Part shown: in pieces, positions 7,116 to 15,360 of the stretch
How the letters are laid out: every line of letters starts with the position of its first letter
Numbering within the stretch: the stretch's first letter is position 1
Source: CAVSEK01 sp963726975
Lineage (GTDB): Bacteria; Actinomycetota; Actinomycetes; Mycobacteriales; SCTD01
Reading direction: 5' to 3'
DNA length: 64,000 bases
Assembly (NCBI GenBank): GCA_963726975.1
Contig: CAVSEK010000001.1
Location: forward strand, 372,001 to 436,000
Position numbers and translations under genes: made by a program
Notes under the pieces: model-generated
What the model saw: only the letters and a program-made list of their open reading frames with translations
Database searches by the model: none
Told to the model about the DNA's origin: nothing

Positions 7116-8705
7116 GTGACCGCTGAGCCCGTCCCTGCCGACGTCGACCGCCACACGACCGCGGGCAAGCTCGCCGAGCTGCGCGCGCGCGTCGAGGAGT
7201 CGCTGCACCCGGGCTCCGACGCCGTCGTCGAGAAGCGCCGCAGCGCGGGCAAGAAGAGCGCCCGCGAGCGTCTGGAGGCGCTGCTCGACGAGGGCAGCTT
7301 CGTCGAGACCGACGCGCTCACCCGCCACCGGGCGCGCGACTTCGGCCTGGAGGCCAAGCGGCCGACCGGCGACGGCGTCGTCACCGGCCACGGCACGATC
7401 GACGGCCGCCCCGTCTGCGTCTTCAGCCAGGACGCCGCGGTCTTCGGCGGCGCGCTCGGCGAGGTCTACGGCGAGAAGATCCGCAAGGTCATGGACCTCG
7501 CGCTCAAGACCGGCTGCCCCCTCGTGGGCCTCAACGAGGGCTCGGGCGCCCGGATCCAGGAGGGGATCATGGGCCTGGCGCTGTACGGCGACATCTTCTA
7601 CCGCAACGTCCTGGCCTCCGGCGTCGTCCCGCAGATCAGCCTCATCCTCGGCAACTGCGCCGGCGGCCACGTCTACAGCCCCGCCCTCACCGACTTCAAC
7701 CTCATGGTCGACGGCGGCAGCGCCATGATGATCACCGGGCCCGACGTCATCAAGACCGTCACCGGCGAGGACATCTCCATCGAGGACCTCGGCGGCGCGC
7801 GGGCCCACAACGCCAAGAGCGGCGTCGCCCACTTCATGAGCGCCGACGAGGACGAGTGCCTCGAGCTGGCCAAGACGCTGCTGGGCTTCCTGCCGAGCAA
7901 CAACCTGTCCGAGCCGCCGGTCTACGACGGCGTCGACGCCCTCGCCGAGGACCTGCTCGTCGAGCTCGACACGATCATCCCGGACAGCAACAACGCGCCG
8001 TACGACATGCGCACCATCATCACCGCAGTGGTCGACGACGGCGACTACCTCGAGGTGCAGGAGCTCTGGGCGCCGAGCATCACCTGCGGCTTCGGCCGCG
8101 TCGAGGGCCGCAGCGTCGGCGTCGTCGGCAACAACCCCATGCAGTTCGCCGGCACCCTCGACATCGACGCCAGCGAGAAGGCGGCGCGCTTCGTGCGCAC
8201 CTGCGACGCCTTCGGCATCCCGGTGCTCACCTTCTGCGACGTCCCGGGCTACCTGCCGGGCGTCGGGCAGGAGCACGCCGGGATCATCCGGCACGGCGCG
8301 AAGCTGCTCTACGCCTACAGCGAGGCCACCGTCCCGCTCGTCACGGTCATCACCCGCAAGGCGTACGGCGGGTCGTACGTCGCGATGGGCTCGAAGCACC
8401 TCGGGGCCGACGTCAACCTCGCCTGGCCGACCGCGCAGGTGGCGGTCGTCGGCGCGCTCGGCGCCGTCAACATCGTCCGCCGCAAGGAGATCGCGGCCGC
8501 CGACGACCCGGAGGCGGCCCGCGCGCAGTACATGCAGGAGTACGAGGACACGTTCGCGACGCCGTACATCGCCGCCGACCGGGGCTTCGTCGACGCGGTC
8601 ATCGAGCCGTCGCAGACCCGGCAGGAGGTCGCGAAGGCGCTGCGGCTGCTGCGCGGCAAGCGCGAGACCCTGCCGCCCAAGAAGCACGGCAACATCCCGC
8701 TGTGA
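7116..8705 (+). CDS. accD: Acyl-CoA (acetyl/propionyl) carboxylase carboxyltransferase beta subunit
   Basis: Transfers the carboxyl group from carboxybiotin to an acyl-CoA. The 529-residue protein is a double crotonase-fold carboxyltransferase: 'GSGARIQEGIMGLALYGDIF' and 'GNCAGGHVYSPALTDF' in the N-terminal half form the first oxyanion hole. 'DVPGYLPGVGQEHAGIIRHG' and 'AYGGSYVAMGSKHLGAD' in the C-terminal half form the second. The length and sequence resemble the AccD5/PccB group, which favours propionyl-CoA, but acetyl-CoA cannot be excluded. It heads a locus with an acidic-tailed protein, accE and accA, so a complete carboxylase is encoded between 7.1 and 11.3 kb. Confidence 0.95.
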   Translation: MTAEPVPADVDRHTTAGKLAELRARVEESLHPGSDAVVEKRRSAGKKSARERLEALLDEGSFVETDALTRHRARDFGLEAKRPTGDGVVTGHGTIDGRPVCVFSQDAAVFGGALGEVYGEKIRKVMDLALKTGCPLVGLNEGSGARIQEGIMGLALYGDIFYRNVLASGVVPQISLILGNCAGGHVYSPALTDFNLMVDGGSAMMITGPDVIKTVTGEDISIEDLGGARAHNAKSGVAHFMSADEDECLELAKTLLGFLPSNNLSEPPVYDGVDALAEDLLVELDTIIPDSNNAPYDMRTIITAVVDDGDYLEVQELWAPSITCGFGRVEGRSVGVVGNNPMQFAGTLDIDASEKAARFVRTCDAFGIPVLTFCDVPGYLPGVGQEHAGIIRHGAKLLYAYSEATVPLVTVITRKAYGGSYVAMGSKHLGADVNLAWPTAQVAVVGALGAVNIVRRKEIAAADDPEAARAQYMQEYEDTFATPYIAADRGFVDAVIEPSQTRQEVAKALRLLRGKRETLPPKKHGNIPL

Positions 8706-8730
8706 CCCGAGCCGTCCGAAGGAGCGCGCC

Positions 8731-9249
8731 ATGACCGCACCCACCGGCTCGACCGAGCTGCGCGCCGCCGCTGATGCCCTCAAGGCGCGGGTCGACGCCT
8801 GGGTGCAGGCGGTCGAGGCCGTCGGGGCGACCGCCGACGACGGCGACGAGGCGCTCGACGACCCGCGGCTCGAGCGGGCCGAGGAGTCCTTCGAGTCGGC
8901 CGTCGTCGACTTCCACCGCGCCGCCGGACCGGTCCTCGGGCTCGACGCGCCCGAGGACGACGACGACACCGACCTCGAGGTCGAGGAGCTGGCGCTCCAC
9001 CTGCTCGTCGGCGTCCCCGAGGGCGGGCCCGACCCGGTGCGCGACGCGGCGCAGATCGTGCACGAGGCGGGCGAGCGGCTCGTCGGCCAGCTCTCCAGCG
9101 CCGGCTACCAGGTGCCCGCGTGGCAGTTCGGCTGCGAGGTCGAGCTGCTCATGGACGACGAGGACGAGGACGACCCGGACGAGGACGAGGACGACGACCC
9201 GGACGAGGACGACGACCTCGACGACGACGACCTGGACGACGACGCGTGA
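8731..9249 (+). CDS. Uncharacterised protein with Asp/Glu-only C-terminal tail, in carboxylase operon
   Basis: A 172-residue protein not matched to a named family. The first ~140 residues look like a small helical domain, with conserved-looking 'YQVPAWQFGCEVELLMDD' just before the tail. From about residue 140 to the end almost every residue is Asp or Glu, with scattered Pro and Leu. The domain has no signal peptide or membrane segment, so it is cytosolic. The start ATG at 8731 follows a GAAGGAG site. It lies 25 bp after accD and overlaps accE by GTGA, so all three are co-translated. A role in carboxylase assembly or regulation is inference from position only. Confidence 0.75.
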   Translation: MTAPTGSTELRAAADALKARVDAWVQAVEAVGATADDGDEALDDPRLERAEESFESAVVDFHRAAGPVLGLDAPEDDDDTDLEVEELALHLLVGVPEGGPDPVRDAAQIVHEAGERLVGQLSSAGYQVPAWQFGCEVELLMDDEDEDDPDEDEDDDPDEDDDLDDDDLDDDA

Positions 9250-9467
9250 CCGCGCCGGTCGAGCGGCCCGTGCTGCGGGTCGTGCGCGGCGACGCGACCG
9301 CCGAGGAGCTCGCGGCCGTCGTCGCGCTGCTCGCCGCGCGGGCCGCCGCCGTCCCGCCGCCCGCCCCGCCCGCGCCCCGCTCGTCGTGGGGCGACCCGGT
9401 GCTGCAGCTGCGCGCGCCGCTGCTGCCCGGCCCGGGCGCCTGGCGGGCGTCCGCGCTCCCCCGCTGA
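9246..9467 (+). CDS. accE: Acyl-CoA carboxylase epsilon subunit (AccE-like)
   Basis: A 73-residue protein with the family pattern: a short N-terminal strand 'PVLRVVRGDATAEELAAVVALLAAR', a Pro/Ala linker and a C-terminal Trp segment 'SSWGDPVLQLR'. Epsilon subunits such as AccE5 bind the carboxyltransferase and stabilise the alpha-beta complex in actinomycetes. It starts with GTG overlapping the stop of the upstream acidic protein, and accA begins 81 bp downstream. Identification rests on length, context and the helix-plus-WGDP pattern, as the family is poorly conserved. Confidence 0.8.
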   Translation: MTAPVERPVLRVVRGDATAEELAAVVALLAARAAAVPPPAPPAPRSSWGDPVLQLRAPLLPGPGAWRASALPR

Positions 9468-9548
9468 ACCGCCCACGCCCCAGCCACCCCCGCGCGGGCC
9501 GTCGTTAGGCTCCGCGCACCGCCCACCACTCCCCGGGAGCCGTCCGCC

Positions 9549-11300
9549 GTGCGCAAGGTCCTCATCGCCAACCGCGGCGAGATCGCCGTCCGCGTCGCCC
9601 GCGCCTGCAAGGACGCCGGGCTGCAGTCGGTCGCGGTCTACGCCGAGCCCGACCTCGACGCGCTGCACGTCCGGGTCGCCGACGAGGCGTACGCCCTGGG
9701 CGGCACCACGCCGGGCGACTCCTACCTGCGGATCGACAAGGTCCTCCAGGCGGTCGCCGACAGCGGCGCCGACGCCGTCCACCCGGGCTACGGCTTCCTG
9801 TCGGAGAACGCCGAGTTCGCCCAGGCCGTGATCGACGCGGGGGTGACCTGGATCGGCCCGTCGCCGGAGGCCATCGCGGCGCTCGGCGACAAGACGACCG
9901 CCCGGCACATCGCGCTCAAGATCGGTGCGCCGCTCGTCCCGGGCACGGCCGACCCCGTCAAGGGCGTCGACGAGGTCCTCGCCTTCGTCGAGGAGCACGG
10001 CCTGCCGGTCGCCATCAAGGCGGCGTTCGGCGGCGGCGGGCGCGGTCTGAAGATCGCCCGCACCAAGGACGAGGTGCCCGAGCTCTACGACTCCGCGGTG
10101 CGCGAGGCGGTCGCCGCCTTCGGCCGCGGCGAGTGCTTCGTCGAGCGCTACCTCGACAAGCCGCGGCACGTCGAGACCCAGGTGCTGGCCGACACGCACG
10201 GCAACGTCGTCGTCGTCAGCACCCGCGACTGCTCCCTGCAGCGGCGCTACCAGAAGGTCGTCGAGGAGGCGCCCGCGCCGTTCCTGACCGAGGCGCAGCG
10301 CGCCGAGCTCTACGACGCCTCGAAGAAGATCATCCGTGAGGCGGGCTACGTCGGGGCCGGCACCTGCGAGTTCCTCGTCGGCGCCGACGGCCTGATCAGC
10401 TTCCTCGAGGTCAACACCCGCCTGCAGGTCGAGCACCCGGTCACCGAGGAGGTCACCGGCATCGACCTCGTGCGCGAGCAGTTCCGCATCGCCGACGGCG
10501 AGGCGCTCGGCTTCGACGACCCCGCGCCGCGCGGGCACTCCTTCGAGTTCCGCATCAACGGCGAGGACCCGGGCCGCGGCTTCCTGCCCGCCCCCGGCGC
10601 GGTGACCTCGTTCGTGGCGCCGAGCGGTCCCGGCGTACGCGTCGACTCCGGTGTCACGACCGGCGACGTCGTCGGCGGCGCCTTCGACTCGCTGCTCGCC
10701 AAGCTCATCGTCACCGGCGCCACCCGCGAGCAGGCGCTGCAGCGCGCCGCCCGCGCGCTCGACGAGATGCAGGTCGAGGGCATGGCCACGCTGCTGCCCT
10801 TCCACCGCCGGGTCGTGCGCGACGCGGCCTTCACCGCCGAGCCCTTCACGGTGCACAACCGCTGGATCGAGACGGAGTTCGACAACGACCTCGAGCCGTT
10901 CGGCGGTGCGGCCGGGGCCGAGGAGGACGCCGCGCCGCGCGAGACCGTGGTGGTCGAGGTCGGCGGCAAGCGCCTCGAGGTGAGCCTGCCCGCCGGACTC
11001 GGCGCGGTCGCGGGCGGCGGCGCGGTCGCGGCCGGCCCGGCCAAGAAGCGGGGAGCCGGCAAGAAGAGCGGCGCCGCCGCCTCGGGCGACTCCCTCACCT
11101 CGCCGATGCAGGGCACCATCGTGAAGGTGGCCGTGGAGGACGGCGCCACCGTCGCGGCCGGTGACCTCGTCGTCGTCCTCGAGGCGATGAAGATGGAGCA
11201 GCCCATCAACGCCCACAAGGCCGGCACCGTCACGGGCCTGTCCGCCGGGGTCGGCGAGGTCGTGCCCAGCGGCACGGTCCTCTGCGAGATCAAGGACTAG
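9549..11300 (+). CDS. accA: Biotin carboxylase/biotin carrier fusion (acyl-CoA carboxylase alpha chain)
   Basis: A 583-residue alpha subunit that carboxylates its own biotin with ATP and bicarbonate. The N-terminal biotin carboxylase domain begins 'KVLIANRGEIAVRVARACKD', has the glycine-rich ATP loop 'FGGGGRGLKIA' near 160-170 and the 'FLEVNTRLQVEHPVTEEVTG' active-site segment. A linker from ~455 leads to a lipoyl-like carrier domain with EAMKM near 546-550, whose Lys is biotinylated. The start is GTG at 9549. It sits downstream of accD-accE, and its 3' end faces lpdA with a hairpin between them. Confidence 0.95.
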   Translation: MRKVLIANRGEIAVRVARACKDAGLQSVAVYAEPDLDALHVRVADEAYALGGTTPGDSYLRIDKVLQAVADSGADAVHPGYGFLSENAEFAQAVIDAGVTWIGPSPEAIAALGDKTTARHIALKIGAPLVPGTADPVKGVDEVLAFVEEHGLPVAIKAAFGGGGRGLKIARTKDEVPELYDSAVREAVAAFGRGECFVERYLDKPRHVETQVLADTHGNVVVVSTRDCSLQRRYQKVVEEAPAPFLTEAQRAELYDASKKIIREAGYVGAGTCEFLVGADGLISFLEVNTRLQVEHPVTEEVTGIDLVREQFRIADGEALGFDDPAPRGHSFEFRINGEDPGRGFLPAPGAVTSFVAPSGPGVRVDSGVTTGDVVGGAFDSLLAKLIVTGATREQALQRAARALDEMQVEGMATLLPFHRRVVRDAAFTAEPFTVHNRWIETEFDNDLEPFGGAAGAEEDAAPRETVVVEVGGKRLEVSLPAGLGAVAGGGAVAAGPAKKRGAGKKSGAAASGDSLTSPMQGTIVKVAVEDGATVAAGDLVVVLEAMKMEQPINAHKAGTVTGLSAGVGEVVPSGTVLCEIKD

Positions 11301-11310
11301 GGCCCGCCCC

Positions 11311-11366
11311 GCTCGCGTCCGCTCGACACGCGGCGAGCGTGTCCGCGTCGGGCGGACGCACGGGGC
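11311..11366. terminator. Bidirectional hairpin terminator between convergent accA and lpdA
   Basis: The gap between the two convergent stop codons contains a compound inverted repeat. Its core at 11341-11357 has a 6-bp GC stem around GTCGG. The same 20-base core occurs at 51742-51761, also between convergent genes. No U-tract is present, as is common in actinomycetes. Confidence 0.55.
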
Positions 11367-11373
11367 AGTGGGC

Positions 11374-12750
11374 TCAGCGCTCGCCGTGCAGCATGAGGCG
11401 GCGGGCCGCCTCGGTCACCGAGCCGGACAGCGACGGGTAGATCGCGAAGGTCTGCGCGACCTGGTCGACGGTGAGGCCGTGCTGCACCGCCAGCGAGATC
11501 GGCATGACCAGCTCGGAGGCGTTCGGCGCGACCACCACGCCGCCGAGGACGGTGCCGGGCCCGGGACGGCAGAAGAACTTCACGAAGCCGTCGCTGATGC
11601 CCTGCATCTTGGCGCGCGCGTTGGTGGCCAGCGGCAGGGTCACGGCGTCGGCGGCGACCTCGCCGGACTCGACCTGCGTCTGCGTCACGCCGACGGAGGC
11701 GACCTGCGGGTCGGTGAAGACGTTCGCCGACACCGTGCGCAGCCGCAGCGGCGCCACGGCCTCGCCGAGGGCGTGCCACATCGCGATGCGGCCCTGCATC
11801 GCGGCGACGGACGCGAGCATGAGCACGCCGGTGCAGTCGCCCGCGGCGTACACCCCGGGCAGGGACGTGCGCGAGACCCGGTCGACCTCGACGAAGCCGC
11901 GGTCGTCGCACCGGACGCCGACCTCCGCCAGGCCCAGCCCCTCGGTGTTGGGGACCGAGCCGACGGTCATGAGGCAGTGCGAGCCCTCGACGACCCGGCC
12001 GTCGGTGAGCTCGACGCGCACGCCGTCGGGCGTCCGGGTGACGCCGGCGGCCCGGCCCCGGCAGACGTCCATGCCCCGACGCTCGAAGACCCGCTGCAGC
12101 AGCTCGGCGGCGTCGCGGTCCTCCCCCGGCAGCACCCGCTCGCGGCTGGAGACGAGCGTGACGCGCGAGCCCATCGCGTCGTACGCCCCGGCGAACTCCG
12201 CGCCGGTCACGCCCGAGCCGACGACGACGAGGTGCTCGGGCAGGTCGGGCAGGTCGTAGAGCTGGCGCCAGTCGAGGACGCGCTCACCGTCGGTCTCGGC
12301 GCCGGCGATGACCCGCGGGCGGGCGCCGGTGGCCAGCAGCACGGCGTCGGCCTCGACGGTGCTCGTCGCGCCGGTGCCGTCGGTCACCTCGAGGGTGGAC
12401 GCGGAGGTCAGCCGGGCCGAGCCGCGCAGCATCGTCACCCCGGCGCGCTCCAGCGAGCCCGCGATGTCGGACGACTGCGCGAGCGCCAGCGCCTTGACCC
12501 GCTGGTTGACCTCGGCCAACCGCGTCACGACCTCGCCGTGGGTGGCGATGCCGACCCGGTCGGCGTGCTCGATCGAGGTCATGGCCTCGCTCGTGGCGAT
12601 GAGGGTCTTGGACGGCACGCAGTCGGCGAGCACGCACTGCCCGCCGACCCCGTCGCGGTCGACGATCGTCACCTGCGCCTCGAGCTGGGCCGCCACCAGC
12701 GCCGACTCGTAGCCCGCCGGCCCTCCTCCGATGATCGCGATCCTCGTCAC
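11374..12750 (-). CDS. lpdA: NAD(P)H-quinone dehydrogenase / flavoprotein disulfide reductase LpdA-like
   Basis: A 458-residue FAD enzyme of the pyridine-nucleotide disulfide reductase superfamily. The FAD fingerprint GGGPAGYES is at about 8-16 and a redox Cys pair, C39-VLAD-C44, follows. The NAD(P) fingerprint 'VVVGSGVTGAEFAGAY' is mid-protein and the second FAD motif 'GVYAAGDCTG' is near 300. The C-terminus has 'AIYPSLSGSVTEAARRL' where lipoamide dehydrogenases have the catalytic His-Glu pair. This points to the mycobacterial LpdA (Rv3303c) type that reduces quinones rather than lipoamide. Start GTG 12750; upstream ORF codons are not supported. Probably leaderless and divergent from the cyclotransferase gene. 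Confidence 0.9.
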   Translation of the reverse strand: MTRIAIIGGGPAGYESALVAAQLEAQVTIVDRDGVGGQCVLADCVPSKTLIATSEAMTSIEHADRVGIATHGEVVTRLAEVNQRVKALALAQSSDIAGSLERAGVTMLRGSARLTSASTLEVTDGTGATSTVEADAVLLATGARPRVIAGAETDGERVLDWRQLYDLPDLPEHLVVVGSGVTGAEFAGAYDAMGSRVTLVSSRERVLPGEDRDAAELLQRVFERRGMDVCRGRAAGVTRTPDGVRVELTDGRVVEGSHCLMTVGSVPNTEGLGLAEVGVRCDDRGFVEVDRVSRTSLPGVYAAGDCTGVLMLASVAAMQGRIAMWHALGEAVAPLRLRTVSANVFTDPQVASVGVTQTQVESGEVAADAVTLPLATNARAKMQGISDGFVKFFCRPGPGTVLGGVVVAPNASELVMPISLAVQHGLTVDQVAQTFAIYPSLSGSVTEAARRLMLHGER

Positions 12751-12791
12751 CCCACCATTCTCCCCCACGACGGGCCGGGCGCGCCGTCTCG

Positions 12792-12797
12792 TAGGGT
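12792..12797 (+). promoter_or_regulatory. -10 element for leaderless cyclotransferase-like gene
   Basis: TAGGGT ends 6 nt before the ATG at 12804, matching the leaderless spacing seen elsewhere in the window. Confidence 0.55.
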
Positions 12798-12803
12798 TCG
12801 CCC

Positions 12804-13256
12804 ATGGCGCTCTACGCCGCCTACGGCAGCAACCTCGACCCCACGCAGATGAAGCAGCGCTGCCCGCACTCGCCCGCGCTCGGCACCGGGTGGGTGGAGG
12901 GCTGGCGCCTGACCTTCGGCGCCGAGGAGCTGGGCTGGGAGGGCGCGCTCGCGACGCTCGTCGAGGCGCCCGGCGAGCACGTCTACGTCGGGCTCTACGA
13001 CCTCACCGACGCCGACGCGGGCGAGCTCGACGCGTGGGAGGGCGCCGACACCGGGCTCTACCGCAAGATCAAGCTGCGGGTGCACACGCTCGACGGGGAC
13101 CGGGTGGCCTGGGTCTACGTGCTCGACGGCTACGAGGGCGGCCTGCCGTCGGCGCGCTACCTCGGCGTGCTCGCGCAGGCCGCCGAGGACGCCGGGGCCC
13201 CTGACGACTACGTCGCCGAGCTGCGGGCCCGTCCCTGCCGGTCGACCGGCCCCTGA
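12804..13256 (+). CDS. Gamma-glutamylcyclotransferase family protein
   Basis: A 150-residue protein with the family N-terminus 'YGSNLDP' at residues 7-13, which binds the gamma-glutamyl moiety, and a candidate catalytic Glu in 'ELDAWEG' (about E79). The fold releases 5-oxoproline from gamma-glutamyl amines or amino acids. The physiological substrate is not given by the sequence. A glutamate-cysteine ligase family gene lies 2.1 kb away on the other strand, so a role in gamma-glutamyl turnover is possible. The last 49 bp overlap the convergent EamA gene. Confidence 0.85.
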   Translation: MALYAAYGSNLDPTQMKQRCPHSPALGTGWVEGWRLTFGAEELGWEGALATLVEAPGEHVYVGLYDLTDADAGELDAWEGADTGLYRKIKLRVHTLDGDRVAWVYVLDGYEGGLPSARYLGVLAQAAEDAGAPDDYVAELRARPCRSTGP

Positions 13257-14197
13257 GCGCCGGGCCCCACCCGCGGCGCGTCGGCCGGCACCTCCAGCGG
13301 CTCCCGCGAGCGCGTGCCCTCCTCGGCGACGACGACCGCGACGGCGAGCACCGTGATGGCCCCGCCGAGCAGGGTCGTGCCGGTCACCGGCTCGGCGACG
13401 AAGAGCGCGCCGAGCCCGACCGCGACGACCGGGTTGACGTAGGCGTACGTCGACACCCAGCTGATCGGCGCCGCCCCGAGCAGCCAGGAGTAGGCGGTGA
13501 AGGCGACGATCGAGCCGAACACGACGAGGTAGGCGAAGGCCAGCACCGAGGACAGCCGGACGTCGACGAGGACCGGCGACTCGCCCCGGCCGTAGCCCCA
13601 GAGCACGAGCCCGACGGCGCCGCCGAGCATCTCGACGACCGTCGTGACGAGCGGGTCGGCGGGCAGCGGCACCCGCGCCGCGGTGAACGAGCCGACCGCC
13701 CAGAACAGGCTGCTGGCCAGCACGGTGAGCACCGGCAGCAGGGTCACGCCGGCCGGGCGCGCTCCCGGCAGCAGCAGCACGGCGAGCCCGGCGAACCCGA
13801 GCACCACCCCGAGCACGGTGCGGCCGGTGGGGCGGTCCCGCGCGGTGGCGCGCAGCACGACGACCCACAGCGGCACACCGGCGACGAGCAGCGCCGTGAG
13901 GCCGGACGGCAGGCCGGCCTCCTCGGCGACGGTCACCCCGCCGTTGCCCAGGCACAGCAGCAGCAGCCCCACGCCGGCGGCGGCGGCGTACGCCCGGGGC
14001 GGTGCCCGGAACGCGCCGGGGCCGCGGCGCACGAGCACGTACGTGCCGAGCAGCAGCGAGGCGAGCACGAAGCGCGAGCTGGCCGTCAGCAGCGGCGGCA
14101 GGCTCTCGACGACGTAGCGGATCGCCAGGTAGGTCGAGCCCCAGACGACGTAGACCAGTCCCAGCGCCGTCCAGGTCTGCCAGCGGGCCGGCGTCAT
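13208..14197 (-). CDS. EamA/DMT family transporter
   Basis: A 329-residue integral membrane protein with about ten hydrophobic helices in two EamA repeats. The first starts at 'LGLVYVVWGSTYLAIRYVVE' and the second contains 'GSIVAFTAYSWLLGAAPISW' and 'YVNPVVAVGLGALFVAEP', the characteristic end-of-repeat motifs. Members export amino acids or small metabolites such as cysteine or aromatic compounds. The substrate is unknown. The ATG at 14197 overlaps the stop of the upstream amidohydrolase by ATGA, so exporter, amidohydrolase and ligase form one operon. The C-terminal ~35 residues are polar. Confidence 0.88.
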   Translation of the reverse strand: MTPARWQTWTALGLVYVVWGSTYLAIRYVVESLPPLLTASSRFVLASLLLGTYVLVRRGPGAFRAPPRAYAAAAGVGLLLLCLGNGGVTVAEEAGLPSGLTALLVAGVPLWVVVLRATARDRPTGRTVLGVVLGFAGLAVLLLPGARPAGVTLLPVLTVLASSLFWAVGSFTAARVPLPADPLVTTVVEMLGGAVGLVLWGYGRGESPVLVDVRLSSVLAFAYLVVFGSIVAFTAYSWLLGAAPISWVSTYAYVNPVVAVGLGALFVAEPVTGTTLLGGAITVLAVAVVVAEEGTRSREPLEVPADAPRVGPGAQGPVDRQGRARSSAT

Positions 14198-15360
14198 CCC
14201 GCGCGCAGGGCGGCGAGCGCGGTGGCGGCAAGCACCCGCACGCCGACCCCGAGGGCGTCCTCGTCGACGTCGAACCCGCCCTGGTGCAGGTCGAGCGGGC
14301 GCTCCCGGCCGGGCTCGCGCACGCCGAGGCGGAACATCGAGCCGGGCAGCGCGTCGAGGTACCACGCGAAGTCCTCGCCGCCGAGCGACTGCGTCGTCGG
14401 GACGACGCTGCCCTTCCCCAGCGCCTCGACGGCCGCCTGCACGAGCACGCCCGTCGCGCCGGCGTCGTTGACCACCGGCGGGACCCCGCGCTCGTACGTC
14501 ACGTCGGCCACCGCGCCGAACGGCGCGACGAGGCCCTCCACGACCCGGCGCACGAGGCCCGGCGCGCTCTCCCACGCGCCCTTGTCGAGCACCCGCAGGG
14601 TGCCGCGCAGCAGGCCCTCGCGCGGGACCGCGTTGGGCGCGGTGCCGGCCGAGACGTGCCCCCACACCAGGCACAGCCCGGCCCGCGGGTCGACGAGCCG
14701 GCCCAGCGCGGCGGGCAGGCCGGTGGCGACGGTGGCGAGCGCGTGGACGAGGTCGACGGTGTTGTGCGGCCGCGAGGTGTGACCGCCCGGGCCGGTGAGC
14801 CGGACCGAGACGGCGTCGGCCGCGGCGGTGATCGGGCCGGTCTTCACCCCGATCCGGCCGACCTCCAGCGACGGGTCGCAGTGCAGCGCGTAGATCGAGG
14901 ACAGGCCCTCGGTCGCGCCCTCGGCGAGCACGTCGAGGGCGCCGCCGGGCATGAGCTCCTCGGCCGGCTGGAAGATCAGGCGGACCCGCCCGGGGAGGTC
15001 CTGCCCGGCGAGCGCGAGACCGGCGCCGAGGACCGTCGCGAGGTGCACGTCGTGGCCGCAGGCGTGCGCGACGCCGGGCACCCGCGAGCGGTAGGGGACG
15101 TCCTTCTCGTCGCGCAGCGGCAGCGCGTCGAGGTCGGCGCGCAGCCCGACGACGGGTCCGTCGCCGTCCCCGACCTCGCAGACCAGGCCGGTGCCGCCGG
15201 CCAGCCGCTCGGGCTTGAGCCCGGCCGCCTCGAGCCGGTCGGCGAGCAGCGCCGTCGTGCGGTGCTCCTGGCGGCCGAGCTCGGGGTGCATGTGCACGTC
15301 GCGCCGCAGGGCGCGCAGCCCCTCGCCGTGCTCGGTCAGCCAGTCCTCGACCGCGCTCAC
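14194..15360 (-). CDS. M20 family amidohydrolase (N-acyl-amino acid amidohydrolase type)
   Basis: A 388-residue dinuclear-metal hydrolase of the peptidase M20D group. Visible ligands and catalytic residues are 'HMHPELG' at 23-29, 'ACGHDVHLA' near 99, 'QPAEELMPGGA' with the catalytic Glu pair, 'ALHCDPSLEVG' and the late 'SLGGEDFAWYL'. Enzymes of this group hydrolyse N-acyl amino acids, hippurate or IAA-amino acid conjugates. Which amide is cut here is not visible. It overlaps the upstream glutamate-cysteine ligase gene by GTGA and the downstream exporter by ATGA, so the three are likely co-translated. The reading frame is intact, unlike the other M20 gene at 60.5 kb. Confidence 0.9.
   Translation of the reverse strand: MSAVEDWLTEHGEGLRALRRDVHMHPELGRQEHRTTALLADRLEAAGLKPERLAGGTGLVCEVGDGDGPVVGLRADLDALPLRDEKDVPYRSRVPGVAHACGHDVHLATVLGAGLALAGQDLPGRVRLIFQPAEELMPGGALDVLAEGATEGLSSIYALHCDPSLEVGRIGVKTGPITAAADAVSVRLTGPGGHTSRPHNTVDLVHALATVATGLPAALGRLVDPRAGLCLVWGHVSAGTAPNAVPREGLLRGTLRVLDKGAWESAPGLVRRVVEGLVAPFGAVADVTYERGVPPVVNDAGATGVLVQAAVEALGKGSVVPTTQSLGGEDFAWYLDALPGSMFRLGVREPGRERPLDLHQGGFDVDEDALGVGVRVLAATALAALRAG

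Noticed and set aside
9468..9548. Maf nucleotide pyrophosphatase gene expected after accE in many actinomycetes
   Set aside because: accE is followed after 81 bp by accA; no maf frame is present in the window.
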